Source of the DNA: Methanosarcina vacuolata Z-761 | GTDB lineage: Archaea; Halobacteriota; Methanosarcinia; Methanosarcinales; Methanosarcinaceae | Length of the DNA: 64,000 nt | Direction: 5' to 3' | Assembly: GCF_000969905.1 (NCBI RefSeq) | Contig: NZ_CP009520.1 | Span: forward strand, 3,348,001-3,412,000 | Part shown: positions 38,450-46,808 of the stretch, one piece after another | Layout: the number at the start of each line of letters is the position of its first letter | Numbering within the stretch: the first letter of the stretch is position 1 | Translations under genes and position numbers: made by a program | The notes under the pieces: model-generated | What the model saw: the letters and a program-made list of their open reading frames with translations, nothing else | Told to the model about the DNA's origin: nothing | Database searches by the model: none

Positions 38450-39676
38450 ATGAAGGTACTGGTAATAAACGCAGGAAGCTCATCCCTAAAATATCAATTA
38501 ATTGATATGACTAATGAGTCACCCCTTGCAATCGGTCTCTGCGAAAGGGTCGGAATCGATAACTCGATCATTACTCAGAAGAGGTTTGATGGCAAGAAGC
38601 TGGAAAAGCAGGTTGACCTGCCAACCCACAAGGTAGCTCTCGAAGAAGTTGTCAAGGCTCTTACCGACTCGGAATTTGGTGTCATAACAGACATGGGTGA
38701 AATCAACGCTGTCGGGCACAGAGTTGTGCACGGTGGCGAGAAGTTCACAACATCTGCTCTATTTGATGCAGGTGTAGAAGCGGCTATCAAGGATTGTTTT
38801 GACCTGGCACCCCTTCACAATCCTCCAAACATGATGGGAATCTCAGCCTGTGCAGAGATCATGCCTGGAACGCCGATGGTTATTGTTTTTGACACTGCAT
38901 TCCATCAAACAATGCCCGCATATGCCTACATGTATGCTTTGCCATATGATCTGTATGAAAAGCATGGAGTAAGAAGATACGGTTTCCACGGGACTTCCCA
39001 CAAGTACGTTGCCGGAAGAGCCGCCCTTATGCTTGGAAAGCCCATAGAAGATACCAAGATTATTACCTGCCACCTTGGAAACGGTTCAAGTATTACAGCA
39101 GTGAAAGGTGGAAAATCTGTTGATACCAGTATGGGCTTTACTCCTCTTGAAGGGGTTGCAATGGGTACCAGATGTGGTTCCATTGACCCGGCAGTCGTTC
39201 CCTTCGTTATGGATAAAGAAGGCCTGTCAAGCAGAGAAATTGACACTCTCATGAACAAGAAGTCCGGTGTGCTTGGAGTTTCCGGGATCAGCAATGACTT
39301 CAGAGACCTTGATGAAGCAGCTTCTCACGGCAACGAGAGAGCCGAACTTGCCCTTGAGATCTTCGCATATAGTGTTAAGAGAGTCATTGGTGAGTATTTA
39401 GCTGTGCTCAATGGTGCAGATGCGATTGTCTTCACCGCAGGTATTGGAGAAAACAGCGCAAGCATCAGAAAGAGAATCCTTGCTGGTCTTGACGGCCTCG
39501 GCATAAAAATCGATGAGGAAAAGAACAAGATCAGAGGCCAGGAAATCGACATCAGCACCCCTGATGCGAGTATAAAGGTTTTTGTCATTCCAACCAATGA
39601 AGAACTTGCCATTGCAAGGGAAACAAAGGACATTGTTGAGACCGAAGCTAAACTACGCAGCTCGGTACCTGTTTGA
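38450..39676 (+). CDS. ackA: Acetate kinase
   Basis: Phosphorylates acetate with ATP to acetyl phosphate, the substrate of Pta. The protein is 408 residues, the same length as the crystallised M. thermophila enzyme, with its signatures: [10 protein letters not shown] (N-terminal), [11 protein letters not shown] (catalytic Arg), DTAFH (catalytic Asp), [17 protein letters not shown] and FTAGIGENS. An in-frame ATG at 38432 is less likely than 38450, which follows GGGGTTTAAAC. A strong terminator follows the stop codon. Confidence 0.97.
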   Translation: MKVLVINAGSSSLKYQLIDMTNESPLAIGLCERVGIDNSIITQKRFDGKKLEKQVDLPTHKVALEEVVKALTDSEFGVITDMGEINAVGHRVVHGGEKFTTSALFDAGVEAAIKDCFDLAPLHNPPNMMGISACAEIMPGTPMVIVFDTAFHQTMPAYAYMYALPYDLYEKHGVRRYGFHGTSHKYVAGRAALMLGKPIEDTKIITCHLGNGSSITAVKGGKSVDTSMGFTPLEGVAMGTRCGSIDPAVVPFVMDKEGLSSREIDTLMNKKSGVLGVSGISNDFRDLDEAASHGNERAELALEIFAYSVKRVIGEYLAVLNGADAIVFTAGIGENSASIRKRILAGLDGLGIKIDEEKNKIRGQEIDISTPDASIKVFVIPTNEELAIARETKDIVETEAKLRSSVPV

Positions 39677-39678
39677 TC

Positions 39679-39713
39679 GTAAAGGAGAAGTCTCCTTTAC
39701 TTTTTCTATTTTT
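39679..39713 (+). terminator. Terminator of the pta-ackA operon
   Basis: GTAAAGGAG and CTCCTTTAC form a perfect 9-bp stem with a 4-nt loop, followed at once by TTTTTCTATTTTT, three bases after the ackA stop codon. Confidence 0.85.
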
Positions 39714-39843
39714 GAGTTTAAACAGTATTCTTTCGTTTTCCGCTTTTTTCAAGAATTGTTTTTCCAGCCCTTTCAGAGCTGAAACTTATGTTGTTACAAA
39801 ATTAATACCCTTAATGAATAACTGTCCTTAAGTTATCATGCTT

Positions 39844-40592
39844 ATGAAGCAGGTGGATATTGTTCCTCGTACATCCGGACAAGATAGGGCATTGGTAACC
39901 AGGATTTTTGGAGCTGCCAGAGCAAAGAACAGGCACATACTGGGTCTTGAGCTTTTGACATTTTGAAAGCTTACGGCATACCTTTAATAAAGACCAGGTT
40001 TGCAAAAACTGCAGAAGAGGCTGTAATCGCAGCAGAAGAGATAGGTTATCCTCTTGTAATGAAGGTCGTTTCTCCACAGATATCTCATAAATCCGATATT
40101 GGAGGAATCAAATTCTCCCTTCAGAACGCTGCTGAGGTGAAAACTGCCTACCAGGACATGATAGAAGGCATCCAAAAGAAACTGCCGGATGCATACCTTG
40201 AAGGTGTACAGCTTCAGCCCATGCTCTCAGGTGGCAAAGAGGTAATTTTAGGGATGGTTCATGACCCCACATTTGGACCCATGCTGATGTTCGGGCTTGG
40301 TGGAATTTATATAGAAATTCTCAAAGATATCCAGTTTGCGATAGTCCCTGTTGACGAAAGAGAAGCCAGAGAAATGATTACAGGAATCAAAACCTATCCC
40401 TTACTTGCTGGAGTCAGGGGTGAAAAACCTTCTGATATTAACGCGCTTGTAGACATAATTTTCAGGGTTTCGAACCTTGTTTTCGATTTTCCGGAGATTG
40501 AAGAATTCGAGATAAACCCTATGATGGTTTTTGAAAAGGGAAAAGGCGCACTTGCTGTGGATTTGAGGTTGATATTGAAGAGTGACATGTGA
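39844..40592 (+). pseudogene. Remnant of an ADP-forming acyl/acetyl-CoA synthetase (beta, ATP-grasp part)
   Basis: Residues MKQVDIVPRTSGQDRALVTR through [12 protein letters not shown] are read from 39844. The frame then shifts by one base at 39951/39952 and continues as [25 protein letters not shown] to 40592, the family's ATP-grasp domain ([44 protein letters not shown]). A single lost base restores one frame. The CoA-binding alpha domain expected upstream in fused methanogen enzymes is absent, so this is a truncated and frameshifted remnant. If the downstream frame were used alone from TTG 39963 it would give 209 residues. It sits just after the pta-ackA terminator, where an alternative acetate/acetyl-CoA enzyme would be redundant. 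Confidence 0.65.
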
Positions 40593-40611
40593 TTTTTTTG
40601 GGGTCAAGTAC

Positions 40612-40740
40612 AACCGCTGACCCGCAATCATTGATCCGTAACCGTTGATCTGTAACCGTTTATTCATAACCGTTTATCCATAACCGTTGATCCGTAACCG
40701 TTGCGCCGGCTGATCACAAACCGTTGCGCCGGTTTATCAC
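40612..40740. repeat. 18-nt ATCCGTAACCGTTG-type tandem array
   Basis: Seven to eight degenerate copies of TGATCCGTAACCGT, TTATCCATAACCGT and AACCGTTGCGCCGG run through the gap after the synthetase remnant. Confidence 0.8.
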
Positions 40741-40797
40741 GCCGATAGGGTTTGGGGATAAGATTCTCAAACTCAAACTTTTATCGGGTTTTCGCTC

Positions 40798-40818
40798 AAG
40801 CCTTTTTTAAAAAGGCTT
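40798..40818. terminator. Hairpin AAGCCTTTTT/AAAAAGGCTT
   Basis: A near-perfect palindrome of 21 bases with a GC-capped stem and an A/T core, symmetrical enough to act on either strand. It lies in the gene-free stretch 40593-41028 ahead of the regulator operon. No other feature is seen there. Confidence 0.5.
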
Positions 40819-41028
40819 GCGGGCAAGCAGTTATTTGAAAAGGCTTGTGGTCAATTTTTCGAGTTTTTTCCAAATCCTTATGAAAAACTTATTTTCGCAA
40901 CCCTTTGGCAGTGGTTTCAGAATTCTGAGACGTTTCAGGCCTGGTCATAGTAAAATTATAACATTTGTTTCGTACATACTGGGAGTAGTAAATGAGGTGG
41001 TAAGACGGCCCAGGAACGGAAAAGATTC

Positions 41029-41637
41029 ATGCTGGCTGTGGGTATCCTGCTTATTTCGAGCACTGTAGCTATTAATCTCCTACTTGAGGATTCACCAGTG
41101 GTAATCCAGCTTGAAGGGGACACGTTCAAGGTTGTGGATATCCCGTACGTGTATACTGTAAAAGAAGCGTATATTCTCCTTTTTTCCGGGTTTCTTGGAG
41201 GTCTGGCGCTGGCTCAGGTTCTACTGTACCTGGGGGTTCAAGGATCTGAGCTTTCAATAACAGGACAAGAAGCACAGGTAACTGCTTTCAACGTTATCAC
41301 AGAGAAAGCTCCAGAGAAGATTTTTGAGGTCTCGCTTGAAAATGATCCTGTTGAAGAAAACCTGTACAGAGATAACATCGACCCCACAGATGTCCTTCTG
41401 CGGGCCCTTGAAGGAGATGAAAGGAAAGCCATTGAACTGATTGCAGCAAAAGGAGGAAGAATTCTTCAGAATGAACTCGTGAATTCCCTTGACTTTTCCA
41501 AGGCCAAAGTTTCTCGAGTTCTCATGAACCTGGAAAGGAGAGGCATAATAACAAAGAAAAAGTACGGGCTTACAAACTGCATTTCGATAGCTGATGAACT
41601 TAAGGATAACGTTGGGATTAAGGGTGAAATGAAATGA
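41029..41637 (+). CDS. Membrane-anchored winged-helix transcriptional regulator
   Basis: Two hydrophobic helices (residues 1-20 and 45-70) enclose a short extracellular loop. The cytoplasmic part ends in a MarR-like winged helix at about residues 120-195 (GDERKAIELIAAKGGRILQNELVNSL, KAKVSRVLMNLERRGIITKKK). It could sense an envelope signal and act on DNA at the membrane. The reading frame is open upstream for 12 codons without a start (ending in a basic segment, QERKRF), so the true N-terminus may be slightly longer. Its stop overlaps the next start (ATGA), making this the first gene of a three-gene operon. Confidence 0.75.
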   Translation: MLAVGILLISSTVAINLLLEDSPVVIQLEGDTFKVVDIPYVYTVKEAYILLFSGFLGGLALAQVLLYLGVQGSELSITGQEAQVTAFNVITEKAPEKIFEVSLENDPVEENLYRDNIDPTDVLLRALEGDERKAIELIAAKGGRILQNELVNSLDFSKAKVSRVLMNLERRGIITKKKYGLTNCISIADELKDNVGIKGEMK

Positions 41638-42482
41638 GGAAAAGTGCTCTTATTTCGATTTCAGTTGTTTTACTGGTCCTGGTTCTCGGAGGGGCATGGT
41701 ACTATGGAAATGGGGCCGATGTAAAAATTACTGATATGTATGTTTCTCCTTTTGGGGCAGGTGACTCTGGAAAGCTGAACATAACGCTTCAAAATAACGG
41801 TTTAAAGCCCGTTGATGTATGGCTTGAGATTGACAACGCTTTTGTGGACGAAAATGGGGTGAGCTACTCAACATCGAGGCTGATAATTTCCGATAATTCC
41901 ACAAATCCATGGGATGAAGGAACAGTTTCTCTTCAGAAGCCTATCGAGCTTGTTCCCGGAAACAATTCAGTCAGTGTATGGCTCGGATATAGACTTCCAG
42001 GGGAGTACCCTGTAAATGTCAGGGTCGTTCAGAATAGCAGGCTTCTGGATGAAGATACTTATCTCGTAAATGTCCCGTTTCCTGAACTCCACCTGAAACT
42101 GGAAGATGAAATGGAGCACACAAACACTTCTGATGTTTACAGGGTTTATGGCTATCTCCTAAATTACGGGCTGAGCTCTGCAGACAAAGTGAGTACTAAC
42201 TTAACAGTGACGAACGAGAAAACAGGGGAAATTGTGTTCACATCTTCCGGGTTTTATTCCGTGAGTGGACAGGATAAAAGTGCCCTCAGAACCTGGCCAG
42301 GTTATCCATATGCAATTGTGGAAATTGCTCACGGCAAGCCTTCAGGAGATTCGTACATGCCTGTACAGAATGTGATTGTTGGGAAAGAAGGAGATCGTTT
42401 CCTGCTGAATGTAACATCCCGATGGCAGGACCAGGTAACATCTGCCGAATTGCATATTCCGGCTCAGGAGGAGGGTAGGTGA
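41634..42482 (+). CDS. Membrane-anchored extracellular protein (DUF7490-like)
   Basis: An N-terminal signal-anchor (SISVVLLVLVLGGAWYYG) is followed by two beta-sandwich-like segments with CARDB-type patterns (ADVKITDMYVSPF, GKLNITLQNNGLKPVDVWLEI, LHLKLEDEMEHTNTSDVYRVYGYLLNYG). The 282-residue protein has many Asn-x-Ser/Thr sites. The family is common in Methanosarcina surface or signalling loci, but its function is unknown. The four-base overlap with the regulator gene and the overlap with the HEAT lipoprotein gene argue for one functional unit at the cell surface. Confidence 0.75.
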   Translation: MRKSALISISVVLLVLVLGGAWYYGNGADVKITDMYVSPFGAGDSGKLNITLQNNGLKPVDVWLEIDNAFVDENGVSYSTSRLIISDNSTNPWDEGTVSLQKPIELVPGNNSVSVWLGYRLPGEYPVNVRVVQNSRLLDEDTYLVNVPFPELHLKLEDEMEHTNTSDVYRVYGYLLNYGLSSADKVSTNLTVTNEKTGEIVFTSSGFYSVSGQDKSALRTWPGYPYAIVEIAHGKPSGDSYMPVQNVIVGKEGDRFLLNVTSRWQDQVTSAELHIPAQEEGR

Positions 42483-42487
42483 GGCAC

Positions 42488-43987
42488 ATGATAAAAAGAG
42501 ATGAGCTTTTCAGTTGCAAAAGCGCAAAACTTTTGGTTCTTATGCTTTTGCTTTTCGGAAACTGTGCTGGCTGTCTTGAGAAGGACCCGGTAGAGGCCCA
42601 TGTGAATTCACTGGTTCAGGGTCTAGGAGATGAGGACGAGAGAGTCAGTTCGGTTTCAGCTAATGAACTTTGTGAGATTGGGGAACCTGCAGTAGATCCT
42701 CTTATAAAAGCTTTAAAAGACGATAATTCACAGGTTCGAAGCCTTGCTGCCCAGGATCTTGGAATAATAGGTGACAAAAAAGCTACAAACTCTTTAATAG
42801 AAGCTCTGAAGGACCCGGTTCCGGAGGTTCGTATGAATTCAGCTTTTTCACTTGGTGAACTTCAAGCAACTGAAGCTGTTGAGCCCCTTATCGAGCTTTT
42901 GAAGGACGAAGACGGAGAGGTCGTTCGTTATACGGTAATTTCACTTGGAATGTTGAAAGATCCCAGGGCTACTGAACCTCTTTGTGAGGTTCTGAAACGC
43001 GATGATGCCAGTATAAGCTATGATGGCGATTCGGATATGCGTTATACCGGCAATTCGGATATACGCTCTGAGGCTGTGTTTGCCCTTGGAGAAATAGGAG
43101 ATCCGCGAGCAGTTGACACCCTCCTGGACCTATTAAGTGATAAGGAAATTGGGAGTTATGCAGCTTCCAGTCTTGGCCTTATGAAAGGTGAATACGTGTT
43201 CGGAAAACTTATTAAACTGCTGGAAAACAAAAATCCTACAATCCGGACCAACGCCGTATCTGTATATGAGCATATTCAGGATCCTGCTGCTGTCCCTATT
43301 ATGATTCGGATGCTGAATGACCAGGTTCCAGAAGTACGTAGAGAAACTGCTTACGCTTTGGGTCATTTTAATGAGTCTGAGGAAATTGCCCAGACCGAAG
43401 AGCCCTTAATTAATGCCCTCGGAGACAGCAAAGTAGAGGTACAGGCAGCTGCTGCTGGTTCTCTTGGACTTATTGAGAGCAAAAAAGCGATTCCACTCCT
43501 TGCAGAGATAATTCAGTCTAAAGATTCTACTCTCTGCGAGACTGCTATCTATTCCCTGGCGAGATATAAAGATCCTGAGGCTGCAGACGCTCTTATTGAC
43601 GCTCTTGGAAATGAAAACTGGCATATAAGAATGGAAATTGTTTATTCCCTTATGGAAGTTGGGGACACAAGGGCAGTCGACCCTATAATTTCCTTACTTG
43701 TGGATGAAAATTATGAAGTAAGAAAAAGTGCTGCAAGCGCACTTGGAAAACTTGGCGATAGGAAAGCTGTTGAGCCTATTATTAAGGCCCTTGAGACCGA
43801 AAGAGAGTCGGATGTCAGAATTACTGAAGTTCAAGCTCTTGGGATACTGGGGGGACCAGAAGCCATCAAATGTTTGAGTCGGGTCAGTACTGACAAAGAC
43901 GAGTATAAATACGTCAGGAATTCTGCAGAGAAAGCATTGGTGATACTCAAGGGAGGTGGGACAGTGAATGCCTCCTCTTTTTATTAA
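42488..43987 (+). CDS. HEAT-repeat lipoprotein
   Basis: A short signal peptide with a lipobox-like GNCAGC (Cys near residue 29) is followed by about 13 HEAT/PBS-lyase-type repeats of about 31 residues (VDPLIKALKDDNSQVRSLAAQDLG, VEPLIELLKDEDGEVVRYTVISLG). The repeats form an alpha-solenoid for protein binding outside the membrane. ATG 42488 is preferred over GTG 42479 because AGGTGA stands 6 nt before it. An unusual run (YDGDSDMRYTGNSDIR) between repeats reads like a small internal duplication. It is the last gene of the operon. The repeats resemble those of the NACHT proteins of this window in length and motif, though they are not near-identical to them. Confidence 0.85.
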   Translation: MIKRDELFSCKSAKLLVLMLLLFGNCAGCLEKDPVEAHVNSLVQGLGDEDERVSSVSANELCEIGEPAVDPLIKALKDDNSQVRSLAAQDLGIIGDKKATNSLIEALKDPVPEVRMNSAFSLGELQATEAVEPLIELLKDEDGEVVRYTVISLGMLKDPRATEPLCEVLKRDDASISYDGDSDMRYTGNSDIRSEAVFALGEIGDPRAVDTLLDLLSDKEIGSYAASSLGLMKGEYVFGKLIKLLENKNPTIRTNAVSVYEHIQDPAAVPIMIRMLNDQVPEVRRETAYALGHFNESEEIAQTEEPLINALGDSKVEVQAAAAGSLGLIESKKAIPLLAEIIQSKDSTLCETAIYSLARYKDPEAADALIDALGNENWHIRMEIVYSLMEVGDTRAVDPIISLLVDENYEVRKSAASALGKLGDRKAVEPIIKALETERESDVRITEVQALGILGGPEAIKCLSRVSTDKDEYKYVRNSAEKALVILKGGGTVNASSFY

Positions 43988-44119
43988 TAATTTATTTGGG
44001 TTGTAGAGATACGAATTTAATGTAATAAGTTTTGAATCGAAATAATTTCAGGATGAATAAATTTCACAAATATTTCAAATTTTTACAGTCTACGAGCTGT
44101 TGATTAATAACGTCAAATA

Positions 44120-44138
44120 TTAGCGGAAACTTTGCTAG
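44120..44138 (+). promoter_or_regulatory. Conserved upstream element of the first S-layer gene
   Basis: TTAGCGGAAACTTTGCTAG lies 61 nt before the start of the first S-layer-domain gene. A near copy is found at 46671-46689 before the second, so the upstream region was duplicated with the gene or is kept under selection. Confidence 0.5.
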
Positions 44139-44198
44139 GGGAACTTTACTAGGTTTGGAATGTCCAAAAAAATACTAAAACAAGGAGGAAACAACTTA

Positions 44199-46373
44199 AT
44201 GAAAAAATATACAGTATTTTTGGTGGCTACTTTTACTATCCTAATTTCAGTTGCTGCCGACACTGCAAATGCAGCAGACAATGCTAGCAACATAACCAGC
44301 GTTTGTGATATAGCCGAAACCGATTATAAAAGCGAGAGCTGGTCTAACGGACAATATCCAGTAATCGATTTATTTGGAGAAAAAGAGGTCCCACTGTTTA
44401 CCACCAATGGAAGCACTGGGAATGTACATGTTAACAAACTTGCCAAGTTGCTTCTTGATGATAATAATACTTACACCCTCCTCCAAGGCGGTGAAAAACT
44501 CGATCTTGGCAACGGATACGCTCTTGAAGCTAAACAGATCAATATTGACAATGAGGAAATATGGTTTGAGTTCAGTAAGGATGGAAAATATATTGCTGAT
44601 CAGATAGTCCCAGCCAATACTGATGGCAACAATACATGGACTGTCACCCTTGACAATGTTCAGGGTGAAAACAATGTCGTTGCCATGAAAGTTCATGTCA
44701 AGAATATATTTGTGGGTGCGGTAGACAATATCGTTCAGATTAACGGTCTCTGGCTTACTGACTACACAAATGCTACAACTCTCAAGGTAGGAGATAAAAT
44801 CGGAGAATTTACTCTTGAGAATATTGTCAGCGGAGTAAATACCTCTAACATGGGAAGCCTTGTTTTTGAAAATAATACGGGATCTTCAGTAGCTTGTAAT
44901 GTTGTCGGTACTAATTATAAATGCAACAGCTGGTCTAATGTAGCAGCAGACACTGCAAGTACAGAAGACACTGCAAATACAGCAGACATAGCAAATACAG
45001 AAGACATTGCAAGTACAGAAGACACTGCAAGTACAGAAGACAATGTAAGCAATATGACCGATGTTTGCAATGTTGTCAGTACCAGTTATAAATGGGTATC
45101 TAATGAACAGTATCCAGTAATCGACTTATTTGGAGATAAATATGTTCCGCTGTTTACCACTAATGGAAGTATCTGGGATTCACATGTTACCAAGCTTGCC
45201 AAGTTGATTATTGACAGTAATGAACATCAAGTTCTCAAAGACGGTGAAACAATCGAGCTCGGCCAGGGCTACGCTCTAGAAGCAAAGCAGATCAGTATTC
45301 CCAATAGTCAGGCCTGGCTCGAGGTCACAAAGGACGGAAAATATGTTGATGATCGAATAGTTACACTCAATGATGACAAGAATACAACATGGAATCTTAC
45401 TCTTGACAACGTTCAGGGCGAAAACAACGTTATTGTCATGAGAGTTCATGTTGACAGTGTAGGCGGATTGGTAGAAGATAATATCCTTCAATATAGTTGT
45501 GTTACGATTGACGGAATCTGGCTTATTGATTATTCAGATGTCATAAACCTTGAAATCGGGGATAAAATAGGAGGATTGACACTTGAAAAAATAATCGGTG
45601 GCACGAATATCTCTAACCAGGGGAGCCTTGTTTTTAAAAATGCTACGGGATCTTCTATAAGTTATAATGTTGTTGGTACTGATTATACATGTGAAAGCTG
45701 GTCTAATCAATACCCAACTATCAATTTATTTGGAGAGACGTATTTTCCGTTGCTTGCCAATAGCGACAAATCACGGAAACCTTATAACGACCCAATCTGG
45801 GAATGTCATGTTGATAAGATTGCTAAACTCATTCTTGATAGCGATAAGAAACACCTCCTGAAGACCGGTGAAAAAATCGATTTCGGCCAGGGCTACAGTC
45901 TCCAGGTCAAGGAGATCGACGTTGATGGAGAGAGGGCTTGGATTGAATTCGATAAAGATGGAAAATATGTAGATGACACTATCGCTTTAACTTATCCCAA
46001 TGAGCATTATTGGACTTGTTTACGTGACAATATTCAAGGCGAAGACAATATTCCTGTCCTGAAAGTCTATGTTAGCAAAGTCTATCAGGACGGAAACGAC
46101 AGTATTGTCCAGATTGGCGGGATATGGCTAATTGATTATGCAAATGCCAGAACCCTTAAAATCGGGGATAAAATCGGGGAATCAACGCTTGAAAAAATAG
46201 TTAGCGGGACAAACTCATCTAACCCAGGAAGTCTTGCTTTCAAGAAAACTCAAGCTGTTGATTCTTCACCTACATCCGAAGAGAAAACGGTTGTGTCCAC
46301 TAACAAGAGTACAAGCCCATCTATTTCATGGGATTTGGACTTCTTGAATTTTATCACAAGCAAATTTCGATGA
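44199..46373 (+). CDS. S-layer-domain protein with three domains (first copy)
   Basis: A Sec signal peptide with a probable AANA-type cleavage site near residue 27 is followed by three tandem Methanosarcina S-layer-type domains. Each has the pattern WSN-QYPVIDLFGE, LLxxxxxxYxLxxGEKLDLGxGYALEAKQI, TLDNVQGENNVVVMKVHV, DGIWLIDYxNxxTLKIGDKIG. Domains one and two are joined by a low-complexity linker (repeated ASTEDTA units). The domains form beta-sandwiches in the known S-layer structure. Unlike the main two-domain S-layer protein, this protein has no C-terminal membrane helix, so it may be secreted or held by contacts. ATG 44199 follows AAGGAGG. Length 724 residues. Confidence 0.85.
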   Translation: MKKYTVFLVATFTILISVAADTANAADNASNITSVCDIAETDYKSESWSNGQYPVIDLFGEKEVPLFTTNGSTGNVHVNKLAKLLLDDNNTYTLLQGGEKLDLGNGYALEAKQINIDNEEIWFEFSKDGKYIADQIVPANTDGNNTWTVTLDNVQGENNVVAMKVHVKNIFVGAVDNIVQINGLWLTDYTNATTLKVGDKIGEFTLENIVSGVNTSNMGSLVFENNTGSSVACNVVGTNYKCNSWSNVAADTASTEDTANTADIANTEDIASTEDTASTEDNVSNMTDVCNVVSTSYKWVSNEQYPVIDLFGDKYVPLFTTNGSIWDSHVTKLAKLIIDSNEHQVLKDGETIELGQGYALEAKQISIPNSQAWLEVTKDGKYVDDRIVTLNDDKNTTWNLTLDNVQGENNVIVMRVHVDSVGGLVEDNILQYSCVTIDGIWLIDYSDVINLEIGDKIGGLTLEKIIGGTNISNQGSLVFKNATGSSISYNVVGTDYTCESWSNQYPTINLFGETYFPLLANSDKSRKPYNDPIWECHVDKIAKLILDSDKKHLLKTGEKIDFGQGYSLQVKEIDVDGERAWIEFDKDGKYVDDTIALTYPNEHYWTCLRDNIQGEDNIPVLKVYVSKVYQDGNDSIVQIGGIWLIDYANARTLKIGDKIGESTLEKIVSGTNSSNPGSLAFKKTQAVDSSPTSEEKTVVSTNKSTSPSISWDLDFLNFITSKFR

Positions 46374-46670
46374 AGAAGACCCCGGCTCTACAAAAGCATC
46401 AAATACCACAGTCTAAAGAAAAAAATCAACAAACAATTTCCAGCTTTGTAGAAATCCTCTTCAAACAGACAGAAACGGATCATCTTCAATTATCGAAAAT
46501 CCAGCCCATATCTTGAGTTGCAGGTTTAAGACTACTCCACCCACTCCAAGAAGATTTCTACAGAGCCTAATTTCCTTAATTCATGTTTTTATCGGTCTAG
46601 CAATAAAATTTGGGTCTTGTCGAAAGACTTTATGTTGTTTTCCTGGTTTTTGATCGATAACGGTCAACGA

Positions 46671-46689
46671 TTAGTGGAAACTATGCTAG
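46671..46689 (+). promoter_or_regulatory. Conserved upstream element of the second S-layer gene
   Basis: TTAGTGGAAACTATGCTAG, differing at two positions from 44120-44138, stands about 120 nt before the second S-layer-domain gene. The rest of 46374-46808 holds no recognisable gene. Confidence 0.5.
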
Positions 46690-46808
46690 ATTTTGAAGAT
46701 CCAACAAACTACTAAAAAACTGAGTATAGTTAACTCGCCCTGGACGAATTAAAGCCCAGAGGACGGCTTAACAACCTGTAAGTAGCAGGAACAAGGAGGA
46801 ACAGTAAA

